Shown in pieces: positions 46,230 through 55,723 of a stretch of 64,000 nucleotides of DNA (within the stretch, counting starts at the first letter, position 1; each line of letters opens with the position of its first letter). Under the pieces are notes generated by a model. It saw only the letters and a program-made list of their open reading frames with translations, did not search any database and had not been told where the DNA came from. Made by a program: the position numbers and the translations under genes. The stretch comes from Sporosarcina sp. FSL K6-2383 (GTDB taxonomy: Bacteria > Bacillota > Bacilli > Bacillales_A > Planococcaceae). Where the stretch lies: positions 1,217,501 to 1,281,500 of the forward strand of contig NZ_CP152017.1 of the NCBI RefSeq assembly GCF_038618305.1. The letters run 5' to 3'.

Positions 46230-46796
46230 ATGTTAAACTTCAACATCCGCGGTGAAAATATTGAGGTGACTCCGGCGATTCGTGAACACGTCGAGAAGAA
46301 AGTTCAAAAACTCGAAAGGTATTTCACAGAAGGTGCAGATGCAACAGCCAATGTGAATTTGAAAGTGTACAATGATAAGCAAACAAAAGTAGAAGTTACA
46401 ATCCCAATGAAGAACTTGACACTTCGCGCTGAAGAACGCCATAACGATCTATACGCAGCCATTGACTTAATCGTCGATAAGCTCGAACGTCAAATTCGTA
46501 AATATAAAACAAAAGTAAATCGTAAGTTCCGCGAACGCGAAGGTGTTGCTGCATTTTTTGCATCTGTTAACAAAAGCGACGATAGAAATGGCGATGCAGC
46601 TGTCGAAGAAGACAACGCATTCCCAATCGTTCGTACAAAGCAATTCGACTTAAAGCCGATGGATCAAGAAGAAGCCATCCTACAAATGAATATGCTGGGT
46701 CATAATTTCTTCATCTTCACAGATGCAGAATCTGACGGCACACATATCGTTTATAAACGTAAAGACGGTAAGTACGGTCTAATCGAAACAAATTAA
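46230..46796 (+). CDS. hpf: Ribosome hibernation promoting factor, long form
   Basis: A 188-aa protein with an N-terminal RaiA/HPF domain (MLNFNIRGENIEVTPAIREHV as motif NIEVTPAIREHVEKK; HNDLYAAIDLIVDKLERQIRK) and a C-terminal dimerisation domain (FPIVRTKQFDLKPMDQEEA). The long form makes 100S ribosome dimers in stationary phase. AAAGGAGGAG precedes the ATG. Its place between flagellar genes and secA is the usual Bacillales order. Confidence 0.95.
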   Translation: MLNFNIRGENIEVTPAIREHVEKKVQKLERYFTEGADATANVNLKVYNDKQTKVEVTIPMKNLTLRAEERHNDLYAAIDLIVDKLERQIRKYKTKVNRKFREREGVAAFFASVNKSDDRNGDAAVEEDNAFPIVRTKQFDLKPMDQEEAILQMNMLGHNFFIFTDAESDGTHIVYKRKDGKYGLIETN

Positions 46797-46812
46797 ATGA
46801 GTGAATAAGTTG

Positions 46813-46846
46813 AACCTCCGAGTGTATGTTGCTCGGGGGTTTTTGA
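46813..46846 (+). terminator. Terminator of hpf
   Basis: AACCTCCGAG (46813-46822) pairs with CTCGGGGGTT (46832-46841), one G-T, followed by Ts. Downstream, 46890-46930 has two GTCAGTG words 21 bases apart and a GGTGTCTGGCACC hairpin near 46969, possibly decayed repeat units. Confidence 0.9.
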
Positions 46847-47006
46847 ATTGTCGAGAGATTACTCACTTCGTGTGCAAATTGGGAAGGAGTCAGTGAAACC
46901 GGTGGAATAGTCAGTGCAACCCACAAAGTTGTACCTCTCGCGCGTAAAAAAAATCACATCTGGTGTCTGGCACCCGGAATTTTCTAAACGGTTTGGACTA
47001 GACCAT

Positions 47007-47035
47007 TTGCACCTAGCATTTTACAATGTTAAAAT
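47007..47035 (+). promoter_or_regulatory. SigA promoter of secA
   Basis: TTGCAC (47007-47012), a 17-base spacer and TAAAAT (47030-47035), 32 bases before the secA start. Confidence 0.7.
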
Positions 47036-47066
47036 GAAGAGTGAACCTAATGAGGATGTGACCTAA

Positions 47067-49574
47067 ATGCTTGGCGTATTGAATAAAGTGTTTGATATGA
47101 ATAAACGAGATTTGAAACGTCTCGATAAGATTGCAGAAAAGGTTGAACAGCTTGCTGCGCAAATGGAGCAGCTAACGGATGACCAACTAACTGCGAAGAC
47201 AGAAGAGTTTAAGGAGCGTTTCACAAAAGGTGAAACACTGGATGATCTTCAAGTGGAGGCATTTGCAGTTGTTCGCGAAGCGTCTCGTCGTGTACTTGGC
47301 ATGTATCCATTCCGTGTACAAATTGTTGGAGCAGCTGCTTTACATGAAGGTAATATTGCTGAGATGAAAACCGGTGAAGGGAAAACGTTGACGTCTACAC
47401 TGTCGATTTACTTAAACGCGCTTGCAGGTAAAGGTGCGCATGTTGTGACGGTGAACGAATACCTTGCCAGTCGTGATGCTGTGGAAATGGGCCAGCTGTA
47501 TGAGTTTCTTGGTATGACTGTCGGTTTGAACTTGAATAGTTTATCGAAGGATGAGAAGCGTGAAGCGTATAGTGCGGATATTACGTACAGTACGAATAAC
47601 GAGCTTGGCTTCGATTATTTGCGTGATAATATGGTGCTTTATAATGAACATAAAGTGCAGCGCCCGCTGTTTTATGCAGTTATAGATGAGGTTGACTCGA
47701 TTTTAATTGACGAAGCGCGTACGCCGCTTATTATTTCTGGGCAAGCTGCGAAGGCGGCTGAGTTGTATCGTTTGGCGAATATGTTTACGAAAACGCTCAA
47801 GAATGAAGAAGATTATTCATATGATGAATCAACTAAAGGTGTAGTGCTAACGGAAAATGGTATTGAAAAGGCGGAAAAGGCGTTTAGCATTGAAAACCTG
47901 TTTGATTTGCAGCATGTCACGCTAAACCACGCCATCAACCAATCTTTGAAGGCACATGCGAGTATGCATAATGACATTGACTACGTTGTGCAGGAAGGCG
48001 AAGTTGTCATTGTCGATTCATTCACAGGGCGTTTGATGAAAGGACGTCGTTATAGCGATGGTCTGCACCAAGCGATTGAGGCGAAAGAAGGTCTTGAAGT
48101 CCAGAATGAAACGATGACGCTTGCGACGATTACATTCCAGAACTTCTTTAGAATGTATGAAAAACTGTCTGGTATGACGGGTACTGCGAAAACGGAAGAA
48201 GAGGAATTCCGCAATATTTACAATATGAATGTTATTGCGATTCCTACAAATCGACCGATTGCGCGGGATGACCGGGCGGATTTGATTTATTCCTCAATGG
48301 AAGGCAAGTATAAGGCTGTTGCGGAGGATATTAAAGAACGCAATGCCAAAGGGCAACCAGTGTTAGTTGGTACGGTTGCGATTGAAACGTCTGAAATCAT
48401 TTCAAGGTACTTGACGAAGTTTGGTGTGAAGCATAATGTATTGAATGCGAAAAACCATGGTCGTGAAGCTGAAATTATTTTGGAAGCCGGGCAAAAAGGC
48501 TCTGTGACAATTGCGACGAACATGGCTGGACGTGGTACGGATATTAAATTGGGTGAAGGCGTGCAGGAGCTTGGCGGTCTTGCAGTTCTTGGTACGGAAC
48601 GACATGAGTCACGCCGTATTGATAATCAGCTTCGTGGTCGTTCAGGTCGTCAAGGTGACCCGGGTGTGACGCAATTCTATTTATCACTTGAGGATGAATT
48701 AATGCGCCGTTTCGGTTCGGATCAAATGAAGTCGATGATGACGAAATTGGGCATGGACGATACGACACCGATTCAGTCGAAAATGGTATCACGTTCGGTT
48801 GAATCTGCACAAAAACGGGTAGAGGGTAATAACTTCGATGCACGGAAACGTTTGCTACAGTATGATGATGTGTTGCGTCAGCAGCGTGAAATCATCTATA
48901 AAGAACGTAATGAAGTGTTAGAGTCGGATAATATTCGTGATGTGTTAGAAAATATGTTAGTGAATATTGTAGAACAGTCTGTTGCGTTGCATACAACTGA
49001 AGAGAAGCAAGAAGATTGGAATTTAAAAGGGCTTGAAGATTTCCTTGGAGCGAATTTATTGCAAGAGGAACGTCTGAAAACGACTGATATGGCTGGGAAA
49101 TCAGTGGAAGAGCTGACGGCATTGATTCAACAGGCGGTTACGGAACGCTATGATGAGAAAGAGGCGGAAATGTCGGAAGAGCGTATGCGCGAATTCGAAA
49201 AAGTCGTCTTGTTGCGTGCCATTGACTCGAAATGGATGGATCATATCGACGCGATGGACCAATTACGTCATGGAATTCATTTACGTGCTTATGGACAAAC
49301 AGATCCGTTGCGTGAGTATCAATCGGAAGGATTTGCGATGTTCGAGGAGATGCTGGGGTCGATTGAATCGGATGCATCTAAGTACGTCATGAAGGCAGAA
49401 ATCCGTAATAATCTTGAGCGTGAAGAAGTTGTCAAAGCTCAAGCTGTTAATCCGAAAGAGGATGGCGAAAAAGTAACGAAGAAACCAGTGCGTCGTGCAG
49501 TAAACATCGGACGAAATGACCCATGTACTTGCGGTAGCGGGAAGAAGTATAAAAACTGTCACGGTAGAGCATAA
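47067..49574 (+). CDS. secA: Preprotein translocase ATPase SecA
   Basis: An 835-aa motor of the Sec pathway. Walker A is [10 protein letters not shown] near residues 98-107, Walker [18 protein letters not shown] near 205-221; the preprotein cross-linking and helical scaffold domains follow; the C-terminal zinc ligand motif is [13 protein letters not shown]. It drives secreted proteins through SecYEG. prfB follows after 33 bases. Confidence 0.98.
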   Translation: MLGVLNKVFDMNKRDLKRLDKIAEKVEQLAAQMEQLTDDQLTAKTEEFKERFTKGETLDDLQVEAFAVVREASRRVLGMYPFRVQIVGAAALHEGNIAEMKTGEGKTLTSTLSIYLNALAGKGAHVVTVNEYLASRDAVEMGQLYEFLGMTVGLNLNSLSKDEKREAYSADITYSTNNELGFDYLRDNMVLYNEHKVQRPLFYAVIDEVDSILIDEARTPLIISGQAAKAAELYRLANMFTKTLKNEEDYSYDESTKGVVLTENGIEKAEKAFSIENLFDLQHVTLNHAINQSLKAHASMHNDIDYVVQEGEVVIVDSFTGRLMKGRRYSDGLHQAIEAKEGLEVQNETMTLATITFQNFFRMYEKLSGMTGTAKTEEEEFRNIYNMNVIAIPTNRPIARDDRADLIYSSMEGKYKAVAEDIKERNAKGQPVLVGTVAIETSEIISRYLTKFGVKHNVLNAKNHGREAEIILEAGQKGSVTIATNMAGRGTDIKLGEGVQELGGLAVLGTERHESRRIDNQLRGRSGRQGDPGVTQFYLSLEDELMRRFGSDQMKSMMTKLGMDDTTPIQSKMVSRSVESAQKRVEGNNFDARKRLLQYDDVLRQQREIIYKERNEVLESDNIRDVLENMLVNIVEQSVALHTTEEKQEDWNLKGLEDFLGANLLQEERLKTTDMAGKSVEELTALIQQAVTERYDEKEAEMSEERMREFEKVVLLRAIDSKWMDHIDAMDQLRHGIHLRAYGQTDPLREYQSEGFAMFEEMLGSIESDASKYVMKAEIRNNLEREEVVKAQAVNPKEDGEKVTKKPVRRAVNIGRNDPCTCGSGKKYKNCHGRA

Positions 49575-49607
49575 GTGCCGGGCAACCCAAATTCAGGAGG
49601 AATAACA

Positions 49608-50712
49608 ATGATGGAATTATCCGATGTACGTAATGAGCTAGACAAATCAGCTAAGAAATTAGCGGACTTTAGGGGGTCTCTTTGACTTAGAAAACAAAGA
49701 GGCACGTATTCAAGAGTTTGATGAAATTATGCTGGATCCACAATTCTGGAATGACCAGGACAGTGCGCAGAAAGTAATTTCTGAATCAAAGGCATTAAAG
49801 GACATTGTCGGCGATTACACAGAGCTGACTGACGAGCAGGAAAACTTAGAAATGACGCTCGAATTATTGCGTGAAGAATTCGATGCAGAAATGCAAGAAG
49901 ATCTCGGAGCAGAATTGAAGGAATTTAAAACGAAGCTAGAGGCATTTGAATTACAAATGCTGTTAAGCGATGAATTTGATAAAAATAGTGCAGTTCTTGA
50001 GCTTCATTCGGGTGCTGGCGGTACGGAATCTCAGGACTGGGCATCTATGCTACTGCGTATGTATACGCGTTGGGCAGAGCATCGCGGCTTTAAAGTCGAG
50101 ACACTTGATTACCAGGCGGGTGACGAAGCGGGCGTGAAGTCAGTGACATTGTCCATTAAAGGGCATAATGCATACGGCTATTTGAAAGCAGAAAAAGGTG
50201 TTCACCGTCTTGTTCGTATATCACCATTTGATTCATCAGGTCGACGTCATACGTCATTTTCTTCTATAGAAGTAATGCCGGAGTTTGAAGGCGACGTCGA
50301 TGTAGAAATTAAAATGGAAGATGTCAAGATCGATACGTACCGTTCAAGTGGTGCGGGCGGTCAGCACGTCAATACGACAGATTCTGCTGTACGGATGACA
50401 CATATTCCAACGGGCGCGATTGTGACGTGTCAAACGGAACGTTCACAGATCAAAAACCGTGAGCGTGCGCTGAATTTATTGAAAGCAAAAATTTATCAAA
50501 TTCGTATTGAAGAAGAGGAAGCACGTCTTCTCGAAATTCGAGGCGATCAAAAAGAAATCGGTTGGGGCAGTCAGATTCGTTCTTACGTTTTCCACCCGTA
50601 TTCCATGGTGAAGGATCACCGGACGAGTGCAGAAACAGGAAACGTTGGCGCAGTGATGGACGGCGACATCGATTTATTCATTAATGCATATTTACGTTCA
50701 CGCATTTCATAA
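49608..50712 (+). CDS. prfB: Peptide chain release factor 2 with programmed +1 frameshift
   Basis: The ATG at 49608 opens a 25-codon frame that ends at CTT-TGA (TGA 49683-49685). A shift of +1 at CTT, skipping T49683, continues at GAC 49684 to TAA/stop at 50712, giving a 367-aa RF2. AGGGGG at 49671-49676, three bases before CTT, is the internal SD-like stimulator. RF2 levels autoregulate this event. The protein has the SPF anticodon motif ([11 protein letters not shown]) and [15 protein letters not shown] with the catalytic GGQ. AGGAGG precedes the start. Confidence 0.97.
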
Positions 50713-50724
50713 TAGTTGAAGGGA

Positions 50725-50752
50725 AAAGTGCACTTTGTGGTGTGCTTTTTCT
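50725..50752 (+). terminator. Terminator of secA-prfB
   Basis: AAAGTGCAC (50725-50733) pairs with GTGTGCTTT (50740-50748) with two G-T pairs around TTTGTG, then Ts. Confidence 0.75.
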
Positions 50753-50780
50753 TTATATAAGTTGAATTAATGATTCTTCA

Positions 50781-50827
50781 GCTGAAGCCGTGCCCGCGGA
50801 AAGCGTCCGCCCGGAACGGAAATCAGC
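50781..50827. repeat. GC-rich palindromic intergenic repeat
   Basis: A GC-rich block in AT-rich surroundings: GCTGA at the left and TCAGC at the right, CCGT/ACGG inside, with the words CCCGCGGAAAGCGTCCGC and GGAACGGAAATC. Blocks of this wording are frequent between genes in Bacillales genomes, so it is probably one copy of a dispersed REP-like element. The rest of 50828-51060 contains nothing I can assign. Confidence 0.5.
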
Positions 50828-51070
50828 GGGTTGTCGGATTATTTAATTCAATGTATTTAGATTAAAAATGTTTGTTAAAGGGTTTAGAAATGCGCTAAAG
50901 GTGTATAGTAAGCGATAGAGGCGTAAAAGAGCATTTTACTATTGCGTAATAGAATAAATAATCATGTTCACAAATTTGGAACAATTCACAAACCCTTGAT
51001 ATGAATACGTTTTCCGCTAATTCAAGGTGTAGATGGTTTCTTCAAGCGCGGAAGTTTTTTCAATCCGCGG

Positions 51071-51079
51071 ATAGTTTTG
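51071..51079 (+). promoter_or_regulatory. Extended -10 promoter of cccB
   Basis: TGGTATACT (TG-N-TATACT) lies about 45 bases before the cccB start; the -35 region is poor, as is common with extended -10 promoters. Confidence 0.5.
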
Positions 51080-51124
51080 GTATACTTATATATGTAATAC
51101 AACAATTAATGAAGGAGGAAGAAA

Positions 51125-51454
51125 ATGAAGAGCAAACTACTAGCAGTCATGTTCGGAGCTGTACTCGTCCTTGGAGCATGTGGTGGCGATAAAGCTGACA
51201 CAAGCAAAGACACAGGTGGAGAAACAGCAACTGCTGACGCAGAAGCAATCGTAAACAAGAGCTGTATCGCATGTCACGGTAGTAACCTTGAAGGTCAAGG
51301 TAATACACCTGGACTAGCTGATATCGGCGCACGTATGTCTGAAGAAGAAATTCATACAATCATTGAAAAAGGTACAAGCGGCGGTATGCCACCTGGACTT
51401 ATTAAAGGTGATGACGCTACAGCAGTAGCGAAATGGCTTGCAGAGAAAAAATAA
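51125..51454 (+). CDS. cccB: Cytochrome c551, lipoprotein
   Basis: A 109-aa protein with a lipoprotein signal (lipobox LGAC, Cys near residue 19), a short linker rich in D, T, E and G, then a class I cytochrome c domain: CIACHG for heme c attachment and a distal Met in GGMPPG. It is anchored outside the membrane and carries electrons between the cytochrome bc complex and oxidases. GAAGGAGGAAG precedes the ATG. Confidence 0.93.
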   Translation: MKSKLLAVMFGAVLVLGACGGDKADTSKDTGGETATADAEAIVNKSCIACHGSNLEGQGNTPGLADIGARMSEEEIHTIIEKGTSGGMPPGLIKGDDATAVAKWLAEKK

Positions 51455-51465
51455 ATCGAATGCTG

Positions 51466-51504
51466 AAACCGCTAACGGGCAAATTGTCTGTGGCGGTTTT
51501 TTTT
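51466..51504 (+). terminator. Terminator of cccB
   Basis: AAACCGC (51466-51472) pairs with GCGGTTT (51493-51499), followed by eight Ts in total. The remaining 51505-51760 has no gene. Confidence 0.88.
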
Positions 51505-51766
51505 GTAGAAGTTTGGCGAAATTCCGCGCGGTTATTGAGATTCACTTGTAACTTTAGGAAAATCCGATAAAAAACAGAAAATTCTTTATGATTACATAAG
51601 ATTACTACTGAAATAGAGGATTTTTCCTGTTCAGGTCGAATAGAACAACAAGATAGTCTGTAGGTCACGGTTATTAACTGTGAGAATAGTACTCACATAT
51701 AGAGTTATAAAGGTTTATTGCAGAGCTTAATTGATACACAACTGTAATGCTTACATAGATTATTCA

Positions 51767-51775
51767 TGCTATAAT
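51767..51775 (+). promoter_or_regulatory. Extended -10 promoter of ftsEX
   Basis: TGCTATAAT is a perfect extended -10; the -35 is weak. It lies 50 bases before ftsE. Confidence 0.6.
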
Positions 51776-51824
51776 GGGCTTGTTGGTTAAAAAGAGGGAA
51801 ATTTTATTTTCAGGTGGTCTTAAC

Positions 51825-52511
51825 ATGATTGTAATGAAAAATGTGTACAAAAAGTATCCCAATGGGGTTGTAGCAGCAAACGGCATTAATATTGAAATTG
51901 ACAGAGGCGAGTTCGTCTATGTGGTTGGACCGAGTGGTGCTGGAAAGTCGACGTTCATCAAAATGATGTATCGTGAAGAGGCTTCTACGAGTGGTGACAT
52001 CATTATTAATGGCATTAACCTTTCGACAATTCGCAACAAGAGAGTGCCTAATTTGCGTCGGCAAATTGGTGTCGTTTTCCAAGACTTTAAATTATTACCG
52101 AAATTAAATGTGTATGAAAATGTGGCATTTGCTCTTGAAGTAATTGAGGAAACGCCAGCACAAATTAGAAAAAAAGTAAATGATGTACTTGGACTTGTGG
52201 GACTGACGCAAAAAGCAAGAATGTTCCCTAATGAGTTATCGGGTGGAGAACAACAGCGCGTTTCCATTGCAAGGTCAATTGTTAACGTCCCTAAAGTTGT
52301 GATTGCAGATGAGCCGACTGGGAACTTGGATCCTGAAACATCATGGGAGATCATGAGGATTTTCGAACAGATTAATGCTCGTGGAACGACAATTGTCATG
52401 GCCACCCATAATAGGGAAATCGTAAACACAATTAGGCATCGTGTCATCGTAGTGGAAGGCGGACTTATCACCCGTGATGAATACGGAGGTGAGTACGGCT
52501 ATGAAGGCTAG
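51825..52511 (+). CDS. ftsE: Cell division ATP-binding protein FtsE
   Basis: A 228-aa ABC ATPase: Walker A GPSGAGKST (36-44), signature LSGGEQQRVSIARS, Walker B VVIADEPTGNLD. With FtsX it forms a type VII ABC complex that activates cell-wall hydrolases. AGGTGGT supports ATG 51825; an ATG at 51774 overlaps the promoter. ftsX overlaps it by 11 bases. Confidence 0.96.
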   Translation: MIVMKNVYKKYPNGVVAANGINIEIDRGEFVYVVGPSGAGKSTFIKMMYREEASTSGDIIINGINLSTIRNKRVPNLRRQIGVVFQDFKLLPKLNVYENVAFALEVIEETPAQIRKKVNDVLGLVGLTQKARMFPNELSGGEQQRVSIARSIVNVPKVVIADEPTGNLDPETSWEIMRIFEQINARGTTIVMATHNREIVNTIRHRVIVVEGGLITRDEYGGEYGYEG

Positions 52512-53385
52512 AACTTTAGGAAGACATTTACGAGAAAGCTTAAAGAGCCTACGTCGTAACAGTTGGATGACGTTTGCTTCGGTGAGCGCTGTAACCGTTA
52601 CATTATTACTTGTCGGTGTCTTTATCGTCATTATGATGAACTTAAATCAATTGGCGGAAAGCATCGAGAATGATGTGGAAATTAAGGTGGTAGCGGATCC
52701 GGCGGCAAACGAAGCGGCTGTGAAGGAGCTACAGAAAAAGATAACTGAGACAGAGGGCGTTTTCGAAGTTGTTTATTCATCGAGGGATGAAGAATTGGAC
52801 AAGCTGATTCAATCGTTCGGGAATGAACTGAGTTTATATAAACAAAGTAATCCGCTTGGCGATGCTTTGTTCGTGAAGGCGAAGGATCCCCAGCAAACTG
52901 CCGCCGTCGCTAAGAAAATTAGTACATATGACTACATATCTGATGTTGAGTATGGAGAAGGAAAAGTTGAAAAGTTGTTTAGTATTTTGAACGCGAGTCG
53001 TAATGTTGGGCTTGTGCTCATCTTGGCGTTGCTGTTCACAGCGATGTTCCTCATTTCGAATACGATTCGCATTACAATCGTTGCAAGAGGAAGAGAAATT
53101 GAAATTATGAAACTGGTGGGAGCGACGAATAATTTTGTTCGTGTACCATTTTTAATGGAAGGGGTTTGGCTCGGTATTTTAGGGGCAATCGTACCGATGC
53201 TCATCATTTCTATCTCCTATTTTAATCTATATGAATATTGGGAGCCGAGATTACAAGGAGAACTGTTCCAATTGTTGAATACGACACCGTTTATTTTCCA
53301 ATTGAATGGTTTGATTTTATTCATGGGAATTTTTATCGGTATATGGGGTAGCTTTATGTCCGTCCGTAAGTTTCTTAAAGTGTAA
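52501..53385 (+). CDS. ftsX: Cell division protein FtsX
   Basis: A 294-aa membrane protein with four transmembrane segments: one near residues 25-47, an extracellular loop to ~165, then three near 170-195, 218-240 and 262-285. The large loop normally contacts the hydrolase partner. GGAGGTGAG precedes ATG 52501. A peptidoglycan hydrolase gene follows 50 bases later, fitting the partnership. Confidence 0.96.
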   Translation: MKARTLGRHLRESLKSLRRNSWMTFASVSAVTVTLLLVGVFIVIMMNLNQLAESIENDVEIKVVADPAANEAAVKELQKKITETEGVFEVVYSSRDEELDKLIQSFGNELSLYKQSNPLGDALFVKAKDPQQTAAVAKKISTYDYISDVEYGEGKVEKLFSILNASRNVGLVLILALLFTAMFLISNTIRITIVARGREIEIMKLVGATNNFVRVPFLMEGVWLGILGAIVPMLIISISYFNLYEYWEPRLQGELFQLLNTTPFIFQLNGLILFMGIFIGIWGSFMSVRKFLKV

Positions 53386-53437
53386 TTACTTCTAGTATAA
53401 TTTTTTATTAGTGCGTGAAAGGGGAACAGAGACGTTG

Positions 53438-54727
53438 ATGAGAACGAAATGGTTGATTTCGAATAGTATCGTCATTCTATTGCTTTCCACTGTGTTAGGT
53501 GGAGCAGCTGTTTTAGCGAGCCCGCTGAGTGATTTGAAACAAGAGAAAAAAGAAGCAGAGCAGAAGAAGAATGAATTGAATCAGGGGATTGAGCAAAAAT
53601 CAGCGGAGATTAAAACAAACGTATCGACGATTGATAAAATCCTCAAACAAATTAGTGAGCTAAATAGTAAAATTGACAATACGAATACCAATATTAACCG
53701 CGTCATCGAACAAATCAATCAGACGACAGTTGAAATTGATGAGCTAAAAGTCTCCATTGCTGACCTTGAAAAGAAAATCGAGGAGCGTGATGAAGTATTA
53801 CGGGAACGTGTTCGTGCAATGCAGGTTAAGGGTGGAAAAGTTAATTATTTAGATGTCCTTCTTGGGGCTAATAGTTTTGCAGATTTCATCGACCGTTTTT
53901 CGGCTGTCAATACACTGATGGATGCGGATCGTAAAATAATGACGCAACAAGCAGAAGACGTCGAGCAGTTGGAAAATGAGAAGGCGCTTGTTGAACAAAA
54001 ACTTGCTCAACAAGAAGTTGATAAGGCGGAACTTGAAGGCTTGAAGGCATCTTTATTAACGCAAAAGAAGGATAAAGATAAGTTGATAGATCAGTTGGAA
54101 ATTGAGCAGGCTGAGTTAAAGGATGAAAAAAATCATCTTGAAACGGTGCTCGATGAAGTTGTTGAGGTAGAGGAAGAACTCCAGCAGAAAATTGCAGCAG
54201 AACAAAAAAGAATTGCTGAAATTGCACGCAAAGCAGCGGAAAAGAAAGCTGCTGAAGAGCGCGCAAGACGAGAAGCGGCTAAAAATAATTCAAGTCAAAG
54301 TATTCCGGCTGTTTCAAGTGGAAGTTGGACAAGACCAGCAAATGGACGGTTTACATCATCATTTGGATGGCGTTCGCTTGGAGGGATAAGCCGTCAACAC
54401 CGTGGTGCGGATATTGCCAATTCGGTTGGAACACCAATCGTGTCTGCCGCAGATGGAATTGTTTCATATGCCGGTTCGTTAGGCACATATGGGAATCTAG
54501 TGATGGTGACGCATTATCTTGAAGGTCAGACGTTTACAACTGTTTATGCACATTTATCTTCTATCGGAGTGAGTGTTGGTACGCAAGTTGATAAAGGACA
54601 ATATATCGCTGCAATGGGAAATACGGGGCGTTCAACAGGTCCTCACTTGCATTTTGAAATCCATGTTGGCAACTGGACAGCAAGTGGTCCAAGTGCAGTC
54701 AATCCACTACGATATGTATCGTTTTAA
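53438..54727 (+). CDS. Coiled-coil M23 peptidoglycan hydrolase (EnvC/CwlO-like position)
   Basis: A 429-aa secreted protein. An N-terminal signal/TM is at 5-25 (LISNSIVILLLSTVLGG), followed by two long coiled-coil stretches to ~250, an Ala/Glu/Lys-rich linker, and an M23 endopeptidase from ~295 to the end with HRGADI, VTH/YAH and HLHFEI, all zinc and catalytic residues present. Position after ftsEX suggests it is the FtsEX-controlled hydrolase, taking the role CwlO or PcsB has elsewhere. A TTG at 53435 is closer to the ribosome site AAAGGGGA and could be the start. Confidence 0.92.
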   Translation: MRTKWLISNSIVILLLSTVLGGAAVLASPLSDLKQEKKEAEQKKNELNQGIEQKSAEIKTNVSTIDKILKQISELNSKIDNTNTNINRVIEQINQTTVEIDELKVSIADLEKKIEERDEVLRERVRAMQVKGGKVNYLDVLLGANSFADFIDRFSAVNTLMDADRKIMTQQAEDVEQLENEKALVEQKLAQQEVDKAELEGLKASLLTQKKDKDKLIDQLEIEQAELKDEKNHLETVLDEVVEVEEELQQKIAAEQKRIAEIARKAAEKKAAEERARREAAKNNSSQSIPAVSSGSWTRPANGRFTSSFGWRSLGGISRQHRGADIANSVGTPIVSAADGIVSYAGSLGTYGNLVMVTHYLEGQTFTTVYAHLSSIGVSVGTQVDKGQYIAAMGNTGRSTGPHLHFEIHVGNWTASGPSAVNPLRYVSF

Positions 54728-54771
54728 CTAAATTCAGCAAACTCCTCAGCGGAATTGAGTAGTTTGATAGG

Positions 54772-54801
54772 AAGGTCCGTCTAAAGATGACGGGCCTTTT
54801 T
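54772..54801 (+). terminator. Terminator of ftsEX-M23 operon
   Basis: AAGGTCCGTC (54772-54781) pairs with GACGGGCCTT (54789-54798, one G-T) around TAAAGAT, then Ts. Directly after the stop codon the sequence TAAATTCAGC also begins as in the composite repeat elements. Confidence 0.9.
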
Positions 54802-54823
54802 GTTGGACAGGATTTGGAGATGA

Positions 54824-55028
54824 GGTAGCCCAGTTTGATGAATGGGTAGTTGAGTTCGCCGTCGGGGTAGCCGAGTTTCCGAATTAGGTAATAGAGTTTC
54901 CCTGAGGTAGCCCAGTTTTTCAAAAAGGTAGTCGAGTTCGCCGTCGGGGTAGCCGAGTTTCCGAATTAGGTAATAAAGTTTCCCCAAGGTAGCTCAGTTT
55001 GCTGAAAAGGTAGTCGAGTTCTCATATA
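54824..55028. repeat. Tandem array A (about ten 19-21 bp units)
   Basis: Units beginning GGTAG or GGTAA with AGTT at positions 9-12. Unit lengths run 21, 21, 21, 19, then repeat, so units 1-4 and 5-8 make two 82-bp super-units; the third is partial. Tails alternate (CGCCGTCGG, CCGAATTA, CCCTGA). Not coding in any frame over its length. It fills the gap between the M23 gene terminator and the next operon. Confidence 0.85.
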
Positions 55029-55102
55029 GGGCAAAAAAGTCGCCATCACGTCTGATATCCGCTAGCATATAGGATATACATAGTAGAAGGAGTTAGCCGA
55101 TA

Positions 55103-55723
55103 ATGCTTGTGACAGATTATTTTACAATCGTGAATCTATCAGTCCCTTCTTCTTGGATTGCACTCATTGTGGCGTTCGTTATCGCATATAGTGCAATTCG
55201 GGTTCGTTATGGGAAAAAGTATGCAGAAATTTTGTCGGATGGATTTTTTTATTTGGTTATTGTGTGGAAATTGAGTGTTGTCCTTACCGATTTTAGTTCG
55301 GTAATTCGCTCGCCAATCTCGCTGATTTATTTCGATGGAGGGGTTGTTGGGTTTTATCTGGGCCTGGTGTTTGTTGCAGGAAAAATTTTATGGGACAGTA
55401 AAAAGAAACGGCTGACCGCTGAGGGAATTCAAGCTCTTCTGATGGGTGCAGTGGTTGTGCAGGCAGTGTATCAGGTGATGATGGTTTTGTTGAATGACGG
55501 AGAGTTGGTCGTGCAAGTAGTGACCGTTGTCGCTTTTGTATGGTTTGCAATCTTTTATTGGATGAAAGGTGATGGATCACGTCCATTCATAGGATTGTTC
55601 ATGACGGTTCATGTCTTTGTTGCTGTATGGCAGCCAGCTGGACTTTTCGATACGCCGCTTATTTCAACTTTATTAATAGGACTTTTTTTCATGGAGTTAG
55701 ATCGGAGGAACAGATGTGAATAA
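55103..55723 (+). CDS. Polytopic membrane protein, unknown
   Basis: A 206-aa protein with about six transmembrane helices. A YFDGGVVGFYLGLVF segment loosely recalls prolipoprotein diacylglyceryl transferase, but the catalytic residues of Lgt are not evident. The TlpA-like thioredoxin gene overlaps its 3' end by 8 bases, so a role with thiol-redox or cytochrome maturation is possible (inference). Confidence 0.7.
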   Translation: MLVTDYFTIVNLSVPSSWIALIVAFVIAYSAIRVRYGKKYAEILSDGFFYLVIVWKLSVVLTDFSSVIRSPISLIYFDGGVVGFYLGLVFVAGKILWDSKKKRLTAEGIQALLMGAVVVQAVYQVMMVLLNDGELVVQVVTVVAFVWFAIFYWMKGDGSRPFIGLFMTVHVFVAVWQPAGLFDTPLISTLLIGLFFMELDRRNRCE

